Positions 51,886 to 60,739 of a stretch of DNA of 64,000 nt are shown piece by piece (the first letter of the stretch is position 1; every line of letters begins with the position of its first letter). A model generated the notes under the pieces. That model saw only the letters and a list, made by a program, of their open reading frames with translations, was not told where the DNA came from and did not search any database. This DNA is from Deltaproteobacteria bacterium. Lineage in GTDB: Bacteria; Acidobacteriota; Thermoanaerobaculia; Multivoradales; JAHZIX01. The position numbers were made by a program, and so were the translations under genes. The stretch covers positions 1 through 64,000 of the forward strand of contig JAHZIX010000045.1 in NCBI GenBank assembly GCA_022601195.1, in the 5' to 3' direction.

Positions 51886-53425
51886 AACGTTCCTCCAATG
51901 CCTGCTCGATCTCTTTGCGATCCGAGAATGGCAACACCTGAGTGCCGATCAGCTGCACATCTTCGTTTCCCTTGCCTGCAACCAGAACGACGGAACCCGG
52001 TGCCGCCACGGCGATAGCTCGATGAATCGCTTCGCGGCGATCGGGAACGACCCGGTACTGAGGATTTCCACTCGCCTTCAACCCTTCTTCCACCGCAGCA
52101 ATGATGCTGTGGGGATCCTCGGTGCGGGGATTGTCAGAAGTGACGATGGGCAGATCAGACAATTCTCCAGCGATCTTGCCCATCAGGAACCGCTTGCCTG
52201 TGTCCCGATCACCGCCACATCCAAAAACCACCAGTACTTGGCCTTGGGAAATCTCCTTGACGGAGCGCAGAGCTGCCGCCAAAGCGGCATCGGTGTGGGC
52301 GAAGTCCACGAAGGCCTTCACTGAAGCTTCTCGGAAGCCTTCCTTCCCCGCGAGCTCCACTTCTTCCAGGCGCCCGGGTAACGGGAGCTGCTCAGCAAAT
52401 GCTGCTTGCACCGCTTCCGGGGGCAGGCCCAAGGCATGAGCAGCCGCTGCTGCGGTGGCAAGGTTTTCCAGGTTGAACCGCCCTACCAGAGGGGATTGAA
52501 TCTCGTAAGCCCCATCGGGGGTCACGACGCGAGCGCGGGTACCCGTCGCTTGAAGCTGCGCTCCCTGCACCACGACCTTCACTAACTCAGGCCCCTCCCA
52601 AACCAACGGGCTGACTCCCGAAGACCCCTCTACCTGACAAGTCACCACCGAGCACCCTCGCTGCAGAAGGTCTTCGGCCAAGGCGAGAGCATGAGCGTCA
52701 CCGAGGTGAATGACCGCGACGCCGCCCTCCTTGAGCTGGTCGAAGAGACGACGCTTAGCCGCCATATAACTCTCGAAGTCACCGTGAAAATCGAAATGAT
52801 CCCGGGAGAGATTGGTGAACACTGCCAGGTCGTAGGAGGCTCCGGTCACGCGCCCTAGGCTCAGGGCATGAGACGAAACCTCCATGGTCACCGCTTGGGC
52901 CCCTTCGTCTCGCATCTGCCGGAGGGTTCGGAAGAGATCCGATGCTTCTGGCGTCGTTCTGCTACCAGCGTACTTACGCCTACCGAATCGGTAGCCAAGG
53001 GTTCCTATCGTCCCAGCAGGCCGATCGGCAGCGTTCTGCACGGCGGAAATGAGGGTTGCAACGGTAGATTTTCCGTTGGTCCCGGTGACCCCGACCAGAG
53101 TCAACTCTCTCTCTGGGTGACCGTATACCCGCGCGGAGACCGGACCGAGCAGGGGCCGGGGATCCTCTCGAGAAGAGAGCCAGGGGATCGGAAGGTTTGC
53201 CGGCGGGCCACCTTGCGCCAACACAGCCACGGCTCCCCGCTCCACCGCTTGTTGGGCGTAGAGTCGGCCATCGTGGCTCGCCCCGGCTAGAGCAACAAAG
53301 AGATCGCCCGGCTCCACCTGCCTGGAATCATGGCAAACCCCATGTACCTCAATGGCATCCTTGGGGGCGGCGAGAGGAAGGTCTCGAATTAGCTCCGAAA
53401 GCTCCACGGAAATCTCCTCACTCAT
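51863..53425 (-). CDS. murE: UDP-MurNAc-L-alanyl-D-glutamate-meso-diaminopimelate ligase
   Basis: 520 residues from ATG 53425 (TGATG junction with ftsI); an ATG at 53440 is also possible. Motifs: VCHDSRQVEPGDLFVALAG, VTGTNGKSTVATLI, TTPEASDLFRTLRQM, EVSSHALSLGRVTG, FTNLSRDHFDFHGDFESY, VFGCGGDRDTGKR and DNPRTEDP. The DNPR motif marks specificity for meso-diaminopimelate rather than lysine (family knowledge), so the wall is of the usual Gram-negative type. Confidence 0.98.
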   Translation of the reverse strand: MSEEISVELSELIRDLPLAAPKDAIEVHGVCHDSRQVEPGDLFVALAGASHDGRLYAQQAVERGAVAVLAQGGPPANLPIPWLSSREDPRPLLGPVSARVYGHPERELTLVGVTGTNGKSTVATLISAVQNAADRPAGTIGTLGYRFGRRKYAGSRTTPEASDLFRTLRQMRDEGAQAVTMEVSSHALSLGRVTGASYDLAVFTNLSRDHFDFHGDFESYMAAKRRLFDQLKEGGVAVIHLGDAHALALAEDLLQRGCSVVTCQVEGSSGVSPLVWEGPELVKVVVQGAQLQATGTRARVVTPDGAYEIQSPLVGRFNLENLATAAAAAHALGLPPEAVQAAFAEQLPLPGRLEEVELAGKEGFREASVKAFVDFAHTDAALAAALRSVKEISQGQVLVVFGCGGDRDTGKRFLMGKIAGELSDLPIVTSDNPRTEDPHSIIAAVEEGLKASGNPQYRVVPDRREAIHRAIAVAAPGSVVLVAGKGNEDVQLIGTQVLPFSDRKEIEQALEERFGPMADR

Positions 53426-55224
53426 CAGCAGTAGATCCATCCGCTCGACCGAAGGGAAGGCTCGGTCTTCCTGTTGGTTACCTGAAGATTGGTAGCGAGA
53501 GGGCTACCACTCCGGTGCTGTACTTGCTGCTCCGGCCAGACCTCCTCGGAAGGTCTCTCGTCGGGTGCGACTCCGAGATAACCCAGGACCCGGCCGACCA
53601 CTCGGGAAAAGACGGGAGCGGCAACGGAGCCACCTCCGGTCAGGCCAGCCCGAGGGGAATCGATCACCACCAGCCCTGCCACCCGTGGCCGACGAGCTGG
53701 AGCGAAGCCGGCAAAACTAGCCACTCGCCGGTCCGGGGAGTAGCCCCCCTCCTCCGCGGTTTGAGCCGTCCCCGTCTTCCCGGCGACGATGAAGCCGGCG
53801 ATCTGCGCCGCCGCGCCCGTAGCCCCGGTAGCTACTACGCCTTCCAACATGCGCTCCAGCTGTAGCGCCGTGGACGCGTCGATGGGTCGACCCAAGACTC
53901 GAGGATCGCCGTGGAAAGGCACCCTTTCGCCACCCCTACCGACCGCCTCGACTACGTAGGGCTGCAAGAGGGAGCCCCCATTGGCCAAAGTCGCAAAACC
54001 ATTCGCCACCTGAAGAGGCGTGGTGCCGATCCCTTGCCCGAAAGAGATATAGCGCGGTTCGAGCACCGTCCACTGCGCAGGGGCTCGCAAGATTCCAGGG
54101 CTCTCGCCGGGCAGGTCGATGCCAGATGCCGCTCCGAAACCGAATCCCCGAATGGTCGAATAGAACTCCTCGAGAGGAATCTTCATGGAGGCCTTGATGG
54201 TGCCCACATTGCTGGATTTGGAGAGGACTTCCCGGTAGGTCAGAACGCCGAACGGCTTGTAGTCGCGAATCCGCGTCCGTCCGAAGCGAATTCCGCCCAT
54301 CTCGCAGTCAACCTGGTCATTGGGATCGATCAAATTGCGATCCAGCGCCGCCGCGAAGGTGACGATCTTGAAGGTGGAGCCCGGCTCGAAGGCATCCATG
54401 ATCGCCCGATTGCGACGCTCCGCCTTGGAGAAGCGCCGAAAGTGGTTTGGGTCGAAAGTCGGGTAGGTGGCCATGGCCAGCACGGCCCCTCGCATGGGGT
54501 CCAACAGGACGATGCTGCCACCCCGCGCCCGGTTGTCTTCCACGGCTCGCTTTAACTCCATCTCCGCCAGGTGTTGAATGGAGGCATCCAAAGTCAGGTA
54601 GAGATCCTCTCCGGGCTCCGCATCGGCAGCCGGAAGAGTGGGTGGAGAGGCGGTGCTCCGGCGAGCATCCTTGAGCACCGTCCGGCGCCCTGGTTTGCCA
54701 GCAATGCGCGAGTTGTAATGGACCTCCAGCCCTCCTAATCCCTGATTGTCTACCCCGACGAATCCGAGGACCGAGGCCGCCAACCCACCCATCGGGTAGT
54801 ACCGCTTGTACTCCTGTAGGAAGTGAATTCCTGGCAAGTCCATCTGCCGAATGGCCGCAGCCACGGGCGGGTCCAACTTGCGCTCCAACCAAACGAATTC
54901 GCCGTCGCCCTCTAGTAACTTGGCAATTTTTTGAGAGTCCTTGTCGAGGATCTTCGCCAATGCCTGACCCACCGTGGTCGGATCATCGATCTCCCGAGGT
55001 ACGGCAAAAGCGGAGTCGACTTCCACAGAGACGGCCAACTCCCGACCCCGGGAATCGTAGATCGTCCCCCGAGGCGGATCGATCTCGACCACTCTCTGTT
55101 GCTGTCTGCCGGCTTTGGAGGAGTAGGTCTCATGGTTCTCGATCTGCAGGACATACAGACGCACGACCACCAAGGCCACCCAAACGAGCAGGAAGCTCCC
55201 GAACCAGGTCAGGCGATTTTTCAC
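53425..55224 (-). CDS. ftsI: Septal peptidoglycan transpeptidase FtsI (PBP3)
   Basis: 599 residues from GTG 55224, which overlaps the ftsL stop (GTGA). One N-terminal membrane helix (WFGSFLLVWVALVVVRLYVL), a dimerisation/pedestal region beginning DPPRGTIYDSRGRELA, and the transpeptidase domain with SxxK at Ser283 (EPGSTFKIV), SSN (LSKSSNVGTI) and KTGT (VAGKTGTAQT). No PASTA domains follow. Cross-links septal peptidoglycan with FtsW. Confidence 0.97.
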   Translation of the reverse strand: MKNRLTWFGSFLLVWVALVVVRLYVLQIENHETYSSKAGRQQQRVVEIDPPRGTIYDSRGRELAVSVEVDSAFAVPREIDDPTTVGQALAKILDKDSQKIAKLLEGDGEFVWLERKLDPPVAAAIRQMDLPGIHFLQEYKRYYPMGGLAASVLGFVGVDNQGLGGLEVHYNSRIAGKPGRRTVLKDARRSTASPPTLPAADAEPGEDLYLTLDASIQHLAEMELKRAVEDNRARGGSIVLLDPMRGAVLAMATYPTFDPNHFRRFSKAERRNRAIMDAFEPGSTFKIVTFAAALDRNLIDPNDQVDCEMGGIRFGRTRIRDYKPFGVLTYREVLSKSSNVGTIKASMKIPLEEFYSTIRGFGFGAASGIDLPGESPGILRAPAQWTVLEPRYISFGQGIGTTPLQVANGFATLANGGSLLQPYVVEAVGRGGERVPFHGDPRVLGRPIDASTALQLERMLEGVVATGATGAAAQIAGFIVAGKTGTAQTAEEGGYSPDRRVASFAGFAPARRPRVAGLVVIDSPRAGLTGGGSVAAPVFSRVVGRVLGYLGVAPDERPSEEVWPEQQVQHRSGSPLATNLQVTNRKTEPSLRSSGWIYC

Positions 55225-55565
55225 TGGATGGGCTCCAGAACGACCCACTGCTGAGCCCCTGGAGGCTCCATGCCGAGCTCTTCGGTGGCCCGTTTCTCGA
55301 TCATCCGGGGATTCGCCAACCGAGCCACCTCGAGGCGCAGATGGCGCTCCGACTGACCGGTGGCATGGAGCTCACGCCTCAGGGAGTCGATGCGATAACC
55401 GGCTTCCAGAACCTGTAGGTGCGTCCAGCTATAGGCCAAGAGCGCGAGCCCCACGGGAGCCGCCGCGATCAGAATCGCCAATAGCTCCCGGCGGCGGCGG
55501 CGATCTCGCGTGCGCACCAGGTAGGCATTGTCCACCTCCATGCGGAGGACGTATCCACTCTTCAA
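55221..55565 (-). CDS. ftsL: Cell division protein FtsL-like (bitopic, coiled coil)
   Basis: 114 residues from TTG 55565 with GGAGG upstream. A basic cytosolic segment (RTRDRRRRRELL), one membrane helix (LAILIAAAPVGLALLAYSWTHL), then a coiled coil (YRIDSLRRELHATGQSERHLRLEVARL) and the LANPRMIEKRATEELGMEPP motif typical of FtsL/DivIC. Identity rests on position between rsmH and ftsI plus topology. Confidence 0.85.
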   Translation of the reverse strand: MKSGYVLRMEVDNAYLVRTRDRRRRRELLAILIAAAPVGLALLAYSWTHLQVLEAGYRIDSLRRELHATGQSERHLRLEVARLANPRMIEKRATEELGMEPPGAQQWVVLEPIQ

Positions 55566-55597
55566 GAACCCAGCTCCTCCCTCGTCACCCCAACCCC

Positions 55598-56527
55598 CTA
55601 TAGCTTTCTGGCGGCTCGTAACCTTGCGGAGCGGGCTCGAGGATTGGCAGCGACCTCTGCCGAACTCGGCCGAACCGGTTTCTTGGTCAACACCTCGATG
55701 ATGCGCTGCTCTGCCAGCGGTCGCCCGGTCACCGGATCGACCTGCCCCTTCATTTGTTGCCGCAGACTGTTTTTGACGATGCGATCCTCGAGGCTGTGGT
55801 AGGAAATGATCACCAGGCGACCCTCGGAGTCGAGTAGCTCCACCGCCTGTTCGAGATACCCCTCCAGCCCGGACAGCTCCTCATTGACCTCGATCCGCAA
55901 GGCCTGAAAGGCACGAGTCGCCGGATCTACCCGACCGTCTCGGCCGCCACCTCCCTTGACCTGGCCAATGAGCTCCCGAAGCTGACCGGTACTGACGATC
56001 TCGCCCCGCTCTCTCTCGTCCACGATCGCCCGGGCAATGCGCCGTGCCCGTCGCTCTTCACCGTAGTCTCGTATGATTCGCATCAGCTCCGCCTCCGAAT
56101 ATTCGTTGACGACTTCTCGCGCCGTGATCCCACTCGAACCCATCCTCATGTCCAGGGGCCCTTCCTTGCGGAAACTGAACCCCCTTTCTGCAACGTCCAA
56201 CTGCATCGACGACACGCCGAGATCCGCGAGCATGGCTCGCGGCTCGGCCAACCCAGCCTGAAACCACAACGAGGCGAGCTGATGGAAGTTCCCCTCCATC
56301 CAGCTCACCCGATCCCCAAAGCGATCCAAACGCTGACGGCTGAGCTTCAGCGCCTGGGGATCCCTGTCTACTGCGACCAACCGAGCTGCCGGAAATCTCT
56401 CCAGCAACGCTTCGGCGTGCCCCCCAAGACCCACCGTGCAATCCACGACCAAGGCTCCTGGGCTTTCGGCAAGAGCCGGCTCCAGGAGCGTCAAAGTCTC
56501 TTCGAGAAGGACCGGTATGTGCTGCAC
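55598..56527 (-). CDS. rsmH: 16S rRNA (cytosine-1402-N4)-methyltransferase RsmH
   Basis: 309 residues from GTG 56527. Methylates C1402 in the ribosomal P site. Motifs: HIPVLLEETLTLL, the SAM site VDCTVGLGGHAEALLE, VDRDPQAL, LADLGVSSMQLDVAERGFSFRKEGPLDMRM, RAFQALRIEVNEELSGLEGYL and ISYHSLEDRIVKN. Second gene of the cluster, 30 bases after mraZ. Confidence 0.98.
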   Translation of the reverse strand: MQHIPVLLEETLTLLEPALAESPGALVVDCTVGLGGHAEALLERFPAARLVAVDRDPQALKLSRQRLDRFGDRVSWMEGNFHQLASLWFQAGLAEPRAMLADLGVSSMQLDVAERGFSFRKEGPLDMRMGSSGITAREVVNEYSEAELMRIIRDYGEERRARRIARAIVDERERGEIVSTGQLRELIGQVKGGGGRDGRVDPATRAFQALRIEVNEELSGLEGYLEQAVELLDSEGRLVIISYHSLEDRIVKNSLRQQMKGQVDPVTGRPLAEQRIIEVLTKKPVRPSSAEVAANPRARSARLRAARKL

Positions 56528-56557
56528 GGCCCTCTTTCCTATCCGTGGCGGCGGTGA

Positions 56558-56998
56558 CTAAACTCCGTGTTCCGTCAGCGCCAGGAAATCCTCCTCGCTG
56601 AACGGCTCCTCTTCTAAACGCCGTTCGATCTCGTCGCGGCCCCACACCACCAGATGATCCAGTTGAGCGCTCACCACAACCTCGCCGACCAGGCCTGCCT
56701 TTTCCCGCAGCAACTGCGGTAACAGAACCCGCCCCTGCGCATCCTGTTTTCCCTGCTGACCAAAGAAATTGATGCGCTGTAAAAACCTTCTCTTGGTAGG
56801 GTTCGAAGAAGGCAAGGCTGCCAACCGAGCTTCGATCTCCTCCCAGACGGGCAGTGGGTACACCAGAGCACTGTCGCCATGGATCGAGGTCACAAAAACC
56901 TCGGCGCCAAAGCGTTCCTTCAAGACTCGGCGAAAATCCGTTGGGATTTTCAAACGGCCTTTGTCATCGACTTTTGCTGGTGCACTACCACGGAACAT
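56558..56998 (-). CDS. mraZ: Transcriptional regulator MraZ
   Basis: 146 residues, two SpoVT/AbrB-like repeats: KVDDKGRLKIPTDFRRVL and QDAQGRVLLPQLLREKAGL, with IHGDSALVYPLPVWEEIEARL. MraZ binds TGGG-type direct repeats upstream of its own gene and controls the division cluster (family knowledge). Such repeats are seen at 57069-57093. Confidence 0.97.
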   Translation of the reverse strand: MFRGSAPAKVDDKGRLKIPTDFRRVLKERFGAEVFVTSIHGDSALVYPLPVWEEIEARLAALPSSNPTKRRFLQRINFFGQQGKQDAQGRVLLPQLLREKAGLVGEVVVSAQLDHLVVWGRDEIERRLEEEPFSEEDFLALTEHGV

Positions 56999-57068
56999 AG
57001 ACTTCGCCCACCCTGAAGAGGTGTATAGCTGTCAAACTATCACCGGGACCCACTTTTGTCTATTTTAC

Positions 57069-57093
57069 TCCACTTTCGACCACAAATACCCAC
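57069..57093 (-). promoter_or_regulatory. MraZ-box-like triple direct repeat upstream of mraZ
   Basis: On the - strand, GTGGG, GTGGT and GTGGA occur with exact 10-base spacing (57093-57089, 57083-57079, 57073-57069). Further TGG triplets continue upstream to about 57125. A TAAAAT sequence (57068-57063) directly follows and may be the -10 box, so bound MraZ would block the promoter. Confidence 0.65.
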
Positions 57094-57182
57094 AACCATA
57101 AACCAAAATGACCACATACCCCACTGTTTCGAACTAAAAAGACGGTAAAGAGGCGTAAGAGCGATTCACTTCCCCAAAATGC

Positions 57183-57214
57183 AAAAAGGGGGTCGAGCGT
57201 TTCGCTCAACCCCC
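57183..57214 (-). terminator. Rho-independent terminator between the secreted subtilase and mraZ
   Basis: A 12-pair stem (arms 57188-57199 and 57203-57214; one T-G pair in the - strand transcript) with a 3-base loop, followed on the - strand by TTTTT (57187-57183). It separates the subtilase transcript from the division cluster. Confidence 0.8.
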
Positions 57215-57320
57215 AAAACCAAGTGGGATTCTCTAATCGTTTGTTTTCACCGCATTCGATTCGCCACGGTATAGCTGCCCGGCGAGAGCCCGGCGCCGGC
57301 TTCAGCGGCCGGCCGAAGGG

Positions 57321-59285
57321 TTAGGGAACCTGGTCGGTCCAAGCGGAAGCATCTCCGGACTCGAAGCCGTCAGCGAAGATATTCTGCGCTTCTCCCAACG
57401 CATCATTCGTCATGATAATCCCGTTCCCGGAATCAAAATCAAAGCCATCGACCTCGATATCGAGAGCGGAACTAAAAAAGTCGTCGAACAAGTCATCCCG
57501 TGAAACAGAAGGAAAGAGCTCGGAGGCCAGCGCCGCGATTGCCGCCGCATGAGGCACCGAGGCAGAGGTTCCAAAGAAGGTCTCAAAGCCGGGAGTCGTC
57601 GTGCTAACACCGTCAGCCGCGGTGAAGTCTGGCTTTTGACGCACGACGGAGTTCTGCCCTCCCAAGAGAGGATTCGAAGAGGCCGAGGAGTCGAGGGGAG
57701 CGGGCACGGGAGTGCCGTCGACGTTAAAGAAGATCCTCCGCGGACCGTCGGAGCTGAAGGGTTCCGCCGGGTTGGTCGCCCCTCCCACAAACGGGCCACC
57801 CCCGGCCGTCGCCACGTTGGTGGCCGCCACCGCAAAAGCTCCCTCAGCCCCCGCATGACCGGTAATCTGGCCATTCGTTGCCAGCTCGAGAAGGCCTCGA
57901 TGAGTATTGACCTGAAGAAAGCGGTCTTCCCCGGCGAACTTGGTTACCACTAGCCGATTACCACCATGGTCGATGCCGACGGAGTTGATAATTTCGAAAG
58001 GATCGTCATCGCCATCCTGGATCAGGGTGGAAAAGGCAACAACATTGGCCAGCGCCTCATCTAATAAAAAGAGATCGTAGTCATTGTCGGCGGCTCCCAA
58101 CGGGTCCGACCACCAGAGGGTGAAGAAGGGAGCATCGTTGAGAGCCTGCTCCGTGACCTGGTTCCCGGCCTGATCGCCACCAAAATCGTGGGCGGCAATG
58201 GCAGCACCAACCAGAGGGCCCGGAACCGCAGAGGCGGCAACGAAAAGCCCCTCCCAAACCCCCGACGTACCCGCATTGAGACGACCTGAATTGCCGGCGG
58301 AGGAAAAGTAGAGGACTCCATCGTCAGCCACCTCATCGACCGCCTGGGCGATGATGCCGTCTTGGAAAGGGGGCTCGTTGAAATAGAAGACATCATCGGT
58401 GATGACCTTGCAGCCGGCAGCAGCCAGATCGAGGATGTTCTGCGCCATCTGGGCCGTTCCCCCTTGGCCGGTGGCAAAAGCGAGGTCCGCCCCGGGCGCC
58501 ATGTCATGAATGATTTCCAACAAGGCAGTGCCCTCGCTACTGCCTGGATTGCCGCTCTGACCAGGCAGCACGACGACTCCAGCCGGCAGCTCCCCAGCGG
58601 CCTGGAGCGCCCCTAGGGCATCGACGCTATCGGACATAGCGCAGGCGGTAACACCACTACCGTCGACCCCGAAGTTCGTTCGGCCAGTATCGCTGGTATG
58701 AGCGACATCCCCTTCCGTAATCACGGTATTGCCGGATGCGCTGGTCCCGGTAGCAGCAGCACCAAAATTCATGCTCCCGTGAACCATCATGGCGTCGGCA
58801 GGCCGAATCGACCGCACCTCTAGGAGCGCCGCCAGGCCCTCGACGGCCTCCAGAGGCAGCAGGGCTCGGAGGGAGCCCCAACGAGGAAAGCGGCTCACCA
58901 CGGTTCCCCCCTGTTCGGCCACAGCTTCGACCAGGGTTTCGCTCACCTCTCCACTCAGGTCCACCAGAACTCTCCCGTCCGCTTCTCGGGTCACCCCCGT
59001 CGCCATAGCCGGTAATTGAGCCAGACTCGGGTCCCGGCGCTGTCGCCGCACTTCCAAAAATAAGCGCGTGTCGATCTTCCGCTGGGCAGCGGTCAGAGAT
59101 TGTTTGTCTTGCAGGATCGCATGAATCTGTTGCTGGGCGGACGCCTTGATGCTCTCGAAGTCCGCCTGAGCCGCCTGTGCCGAGTCGGGCAGGATAGAAA
59201 ACGAGACCACCAGGATGAGCATCTTGGCGAAATGGGAAAACGCAGCTTGAACGATAGTTTTGTGGAGTTTCGTCTCTTCCAGCAT
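57321..59285 (-). CDS. Secreted subtilase (S8-like) with Glu at the catalytic-His position and DGFESGD tail
   Basis: 654 residues from ATG 59285, which has AGGAG seven bases upstream. The signal peptide spans about 18-40. A propeptide-like region (RVLVDLSGEVSETLVEAVAEQGG) precedes the catalytic domain. Asp219 lies in ACAMSDSVD, the oxyanion Asn332 in FSSAGNSG and Ser574 in GTSASVPHAAA. Where subtilisins have HGTxVAGxI, this protein has SEGTALLEIIHDMAPGA, so the His is replaced by Glu251, as in the Ser-Glu-Asp sedolisins. A large insertion (about 380-480) separates the Asn and Ser. The last residues IFADGFESGDASAWT match the tail of the VCBS protein at 36757. It is monocistronic, with its own terminator. 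Confidence 0.88.
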   Translation of the reverse strand: MLEETKLHKTIVQAAFSHFAKMLILVVSFSILPDSAQAAQADFESIKASAQQQIHAILQDKQSLTAAQRKIDTRLFLEVRRQRRDPSLAQLPAMATGVTREADGRVLVDLSGEVSETLVEAVAEQGGTVVSRFPRWGSLRALLPLEAVEGLAALLEVRSIRPADAMMVHGSMNFGAAATGTSASGNTVITEGDVAHTSDTGRTNFGVDGSGVTACAMSDSVDALGALQAAGELPAGVVVLPGQSGNPGSSEGTALLEIIHDMAPGADLAFATGQGGTAQMAQNILDLAAAGCKVITDDVFYFNEPPFQDGIIAQAVDEVADDGVLYFSSAGNSGRLNAGTSGVWEGLFVAASAVPGPLVGAAIAAHDFGGDQAGNQVTEQALNDAPFFTLWWSDPLGAADNDYDLFLLDEALANVVAFSTLIQDGDDDPFEIINSVGIDHGGNRLVVTKFAGEDRFLQVNTHRGLLELATNGQITGHAGAEGAFAVAATNVATAGGGPFVGGATNPAEPFSSDGPRRIFFNVDGTPVPAPLDSSASSNPLLGGQNSVVRQKPDFTAADGVSTTTPGFETFFGTSASVPHAAAIAALASELFPSVSRDDLFDDFFSSALDIEVDGFDFDSGNGIIMTNDALGEAQNIFADGFESGDASAWTDQVP

Positions 59286-59599
59286 GGCCAGCTCCTGTAG
59301 TTGTTCCGTGACTTTGAACAAGATACGGCTGACCTCCCCCGCCCCCTAGTGGCAGAGGGGGGTAAGGACCCCTAACTTTAGTTGGGTAGACCCGTTACGA
59401 AGGTTCGAGGGAGGGAATCCACCAGCGGTGGGCAACCAAGGGGAAGCTCCTCGCCCCCGGGAGCCAAGAAATGGGTTGGACTCCGGTGGTGAAAGGGGCT
59501 CGTCGACGAGAAGGAGGAGATCCCCAACCAGCAGCAGCTAAAGGCCCGTCCGGAGCCAGAGAAGTCTCTCTGCCCTAGGCTGCTTGGGAGCTGTGCCCC
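59286..59599. other. Intergenic region upstream of the secreted subtilase, no gene seen
   Basis: Holds the ribosome site of the subtilase and G-rich sequence. A 12-base palindrome CTCGTCGACGAG is at 59499-59510. No terminator with a T-run is evident after the SurA-like gene. Confidence 0.4.
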
Positions 59600-60739
59600 T
59601 TAGGAGTCTTCGGTGGCCTCTGGTTCTGGCGCCGGGGCGGCGGCGTCGTTTGCCTCCTCGGTTGCCTCCTCGATGGCCTCTGCTGCAGCCTCAGCGGCTT
59701 CGATGACCTGGAAGGGCTCCCGAATCGGAGCGGCGGTGGCGTCTCTATAGCCGATAGCGTCTGGAGGAATTCTCTCGACGATGTGAGCCGTCCGAGCCAA
59801 ATCCTGCATGTATTCGGCAACCATTTCCGTCGCCATACGGTCCTGTTCGCGGGCCTTCAGCCGGGCTTTGACTTCCGAAAAAGGGCGCACTGTCTCATTT
59901 TCCCGATCTACCAACTCGAGAATGTGGAAGCCGCCGCGGCCAGCCACCGGGTCGCTAAACCCACCCTTCTCCAAAGCCCAAAGCGCGCTTTCCAGAGTCG
60001 GGTCGAGATCTCCCGGACTGACCCAGCCGAGATCGATGACCCCACTGGTGTCGCCGGCGTCCTGGTATTCCGCCGCGACCTCTTCCAGACTCACACCGCC
60101 CCGCAGCCGAGCCACCAGATCCTGGGCCAGCTGGCGACGGGTTGCTTCGTCGAGAGTCACGGTCTCCAAAACGACGATTTCCCGAGTCTGGGCCTTTTCG
60201 GCTATCTGGAATTCTTCCGGATGAGATCGGTAGTAGCGACGTAGCTCATCTTCATCCACCTTGACGTTAGGCCACACTTCCTGACCGATCACCTTGTCCT
60301 GACGAATCCGAGATTCGTATTGAGCCTTCAGCTGCTCGACCGTCATGCCCGCCTGGCTCAGGGCCTGAGTCAATTCATCGTCGCTACGAATTCCCATGCG
60401 TTCCCGCATCTGGATTAACGAATCTTCGATCTCTTCGTCGGTGACATAGATCTCCAATTGCTCCGCCCGTGAGTCCAGCAGGAGTTTTTGGAAAATCTCT
60501 TGCATGGCAAGCCGCGGAATCTCTGCCAGCCGCCTCTCCTGCTCATCGGCGCTGAGGCGATCATCGCCCAGAATCAGATTGCGATACTCGGCCCGGCGCA
60601 GCAGGTAGTCATACAGGGTGGCAATGCGCTCATTGACCCTGAGAACGATCTCGTTGACCACCTCTGCGGATGCCCGCTGGGGAGCCACAGAAGCCAGGAG
60701 TCCCACTAGGAGACTAGCGACGAGAGTTTTCTTCAGCAC
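59600..60739 (-). CDS. SurA-like periplasmic chaperone/peptidyl-prolyl isomerase
   Basis: 379 residues from GTG 60739 (GAGG eight bases upstream); the longer open frame to 61066 is an artefact of the neighbouring gene. The signal peptide is residues 1-25 (LVASLLVGLLASVAPQRASA). The SurA N-domain (VVNEIVLRVNERIATLYDYLLR, LAMQEIFQKLLLDSRAEQLEIYVTDEEIEDSL) is followed by one parvulin domain (ARLRGGVSLEEVAAEYQDAG, DLGWVSPGDLDPTLESALWALEKGGFSDPVAGRGGFHILELVDRE). An unusual Ala/Glu-rich acidic tail of about 40 residues ends it. It assists outer-membrane protein folding. It overlaps the PpiC lipoprotein gene by 26 bases. Confidence 0.9.
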   Translation of the reverse strand: MLKKTLVASLLVGLLASVAPQRASAEVVNEIVLRVNERIATLYDYLLRRAEYRNLILGDDRLSADEQERRLAEIPRLAMQEIFQKLLLDSRAEQLEIYVTDEEIEDSLIQMRERMGIRSDDELTQALSQAGMTVEQLKAQYESRIRQDKVIGQEVWPNVKVDEDELRRYYRSHPEEFQIAEKAQTREIVVLETVTLDEATRRQLAQDLVARLRGGVSLEEVAAEYQDAGDTSGVIDLGWVSPGDLDPTLESALWALEKGGFSDPVAGRGGFHILELVDRENETVRPFSEVKARLKAREQDRMATEMVAEYMQDLARTAHIVERIPPDAIGYRDATAAPIREPFQVIEAAEAAAEAIEEATEEANDAAAPAPEPEATEDS

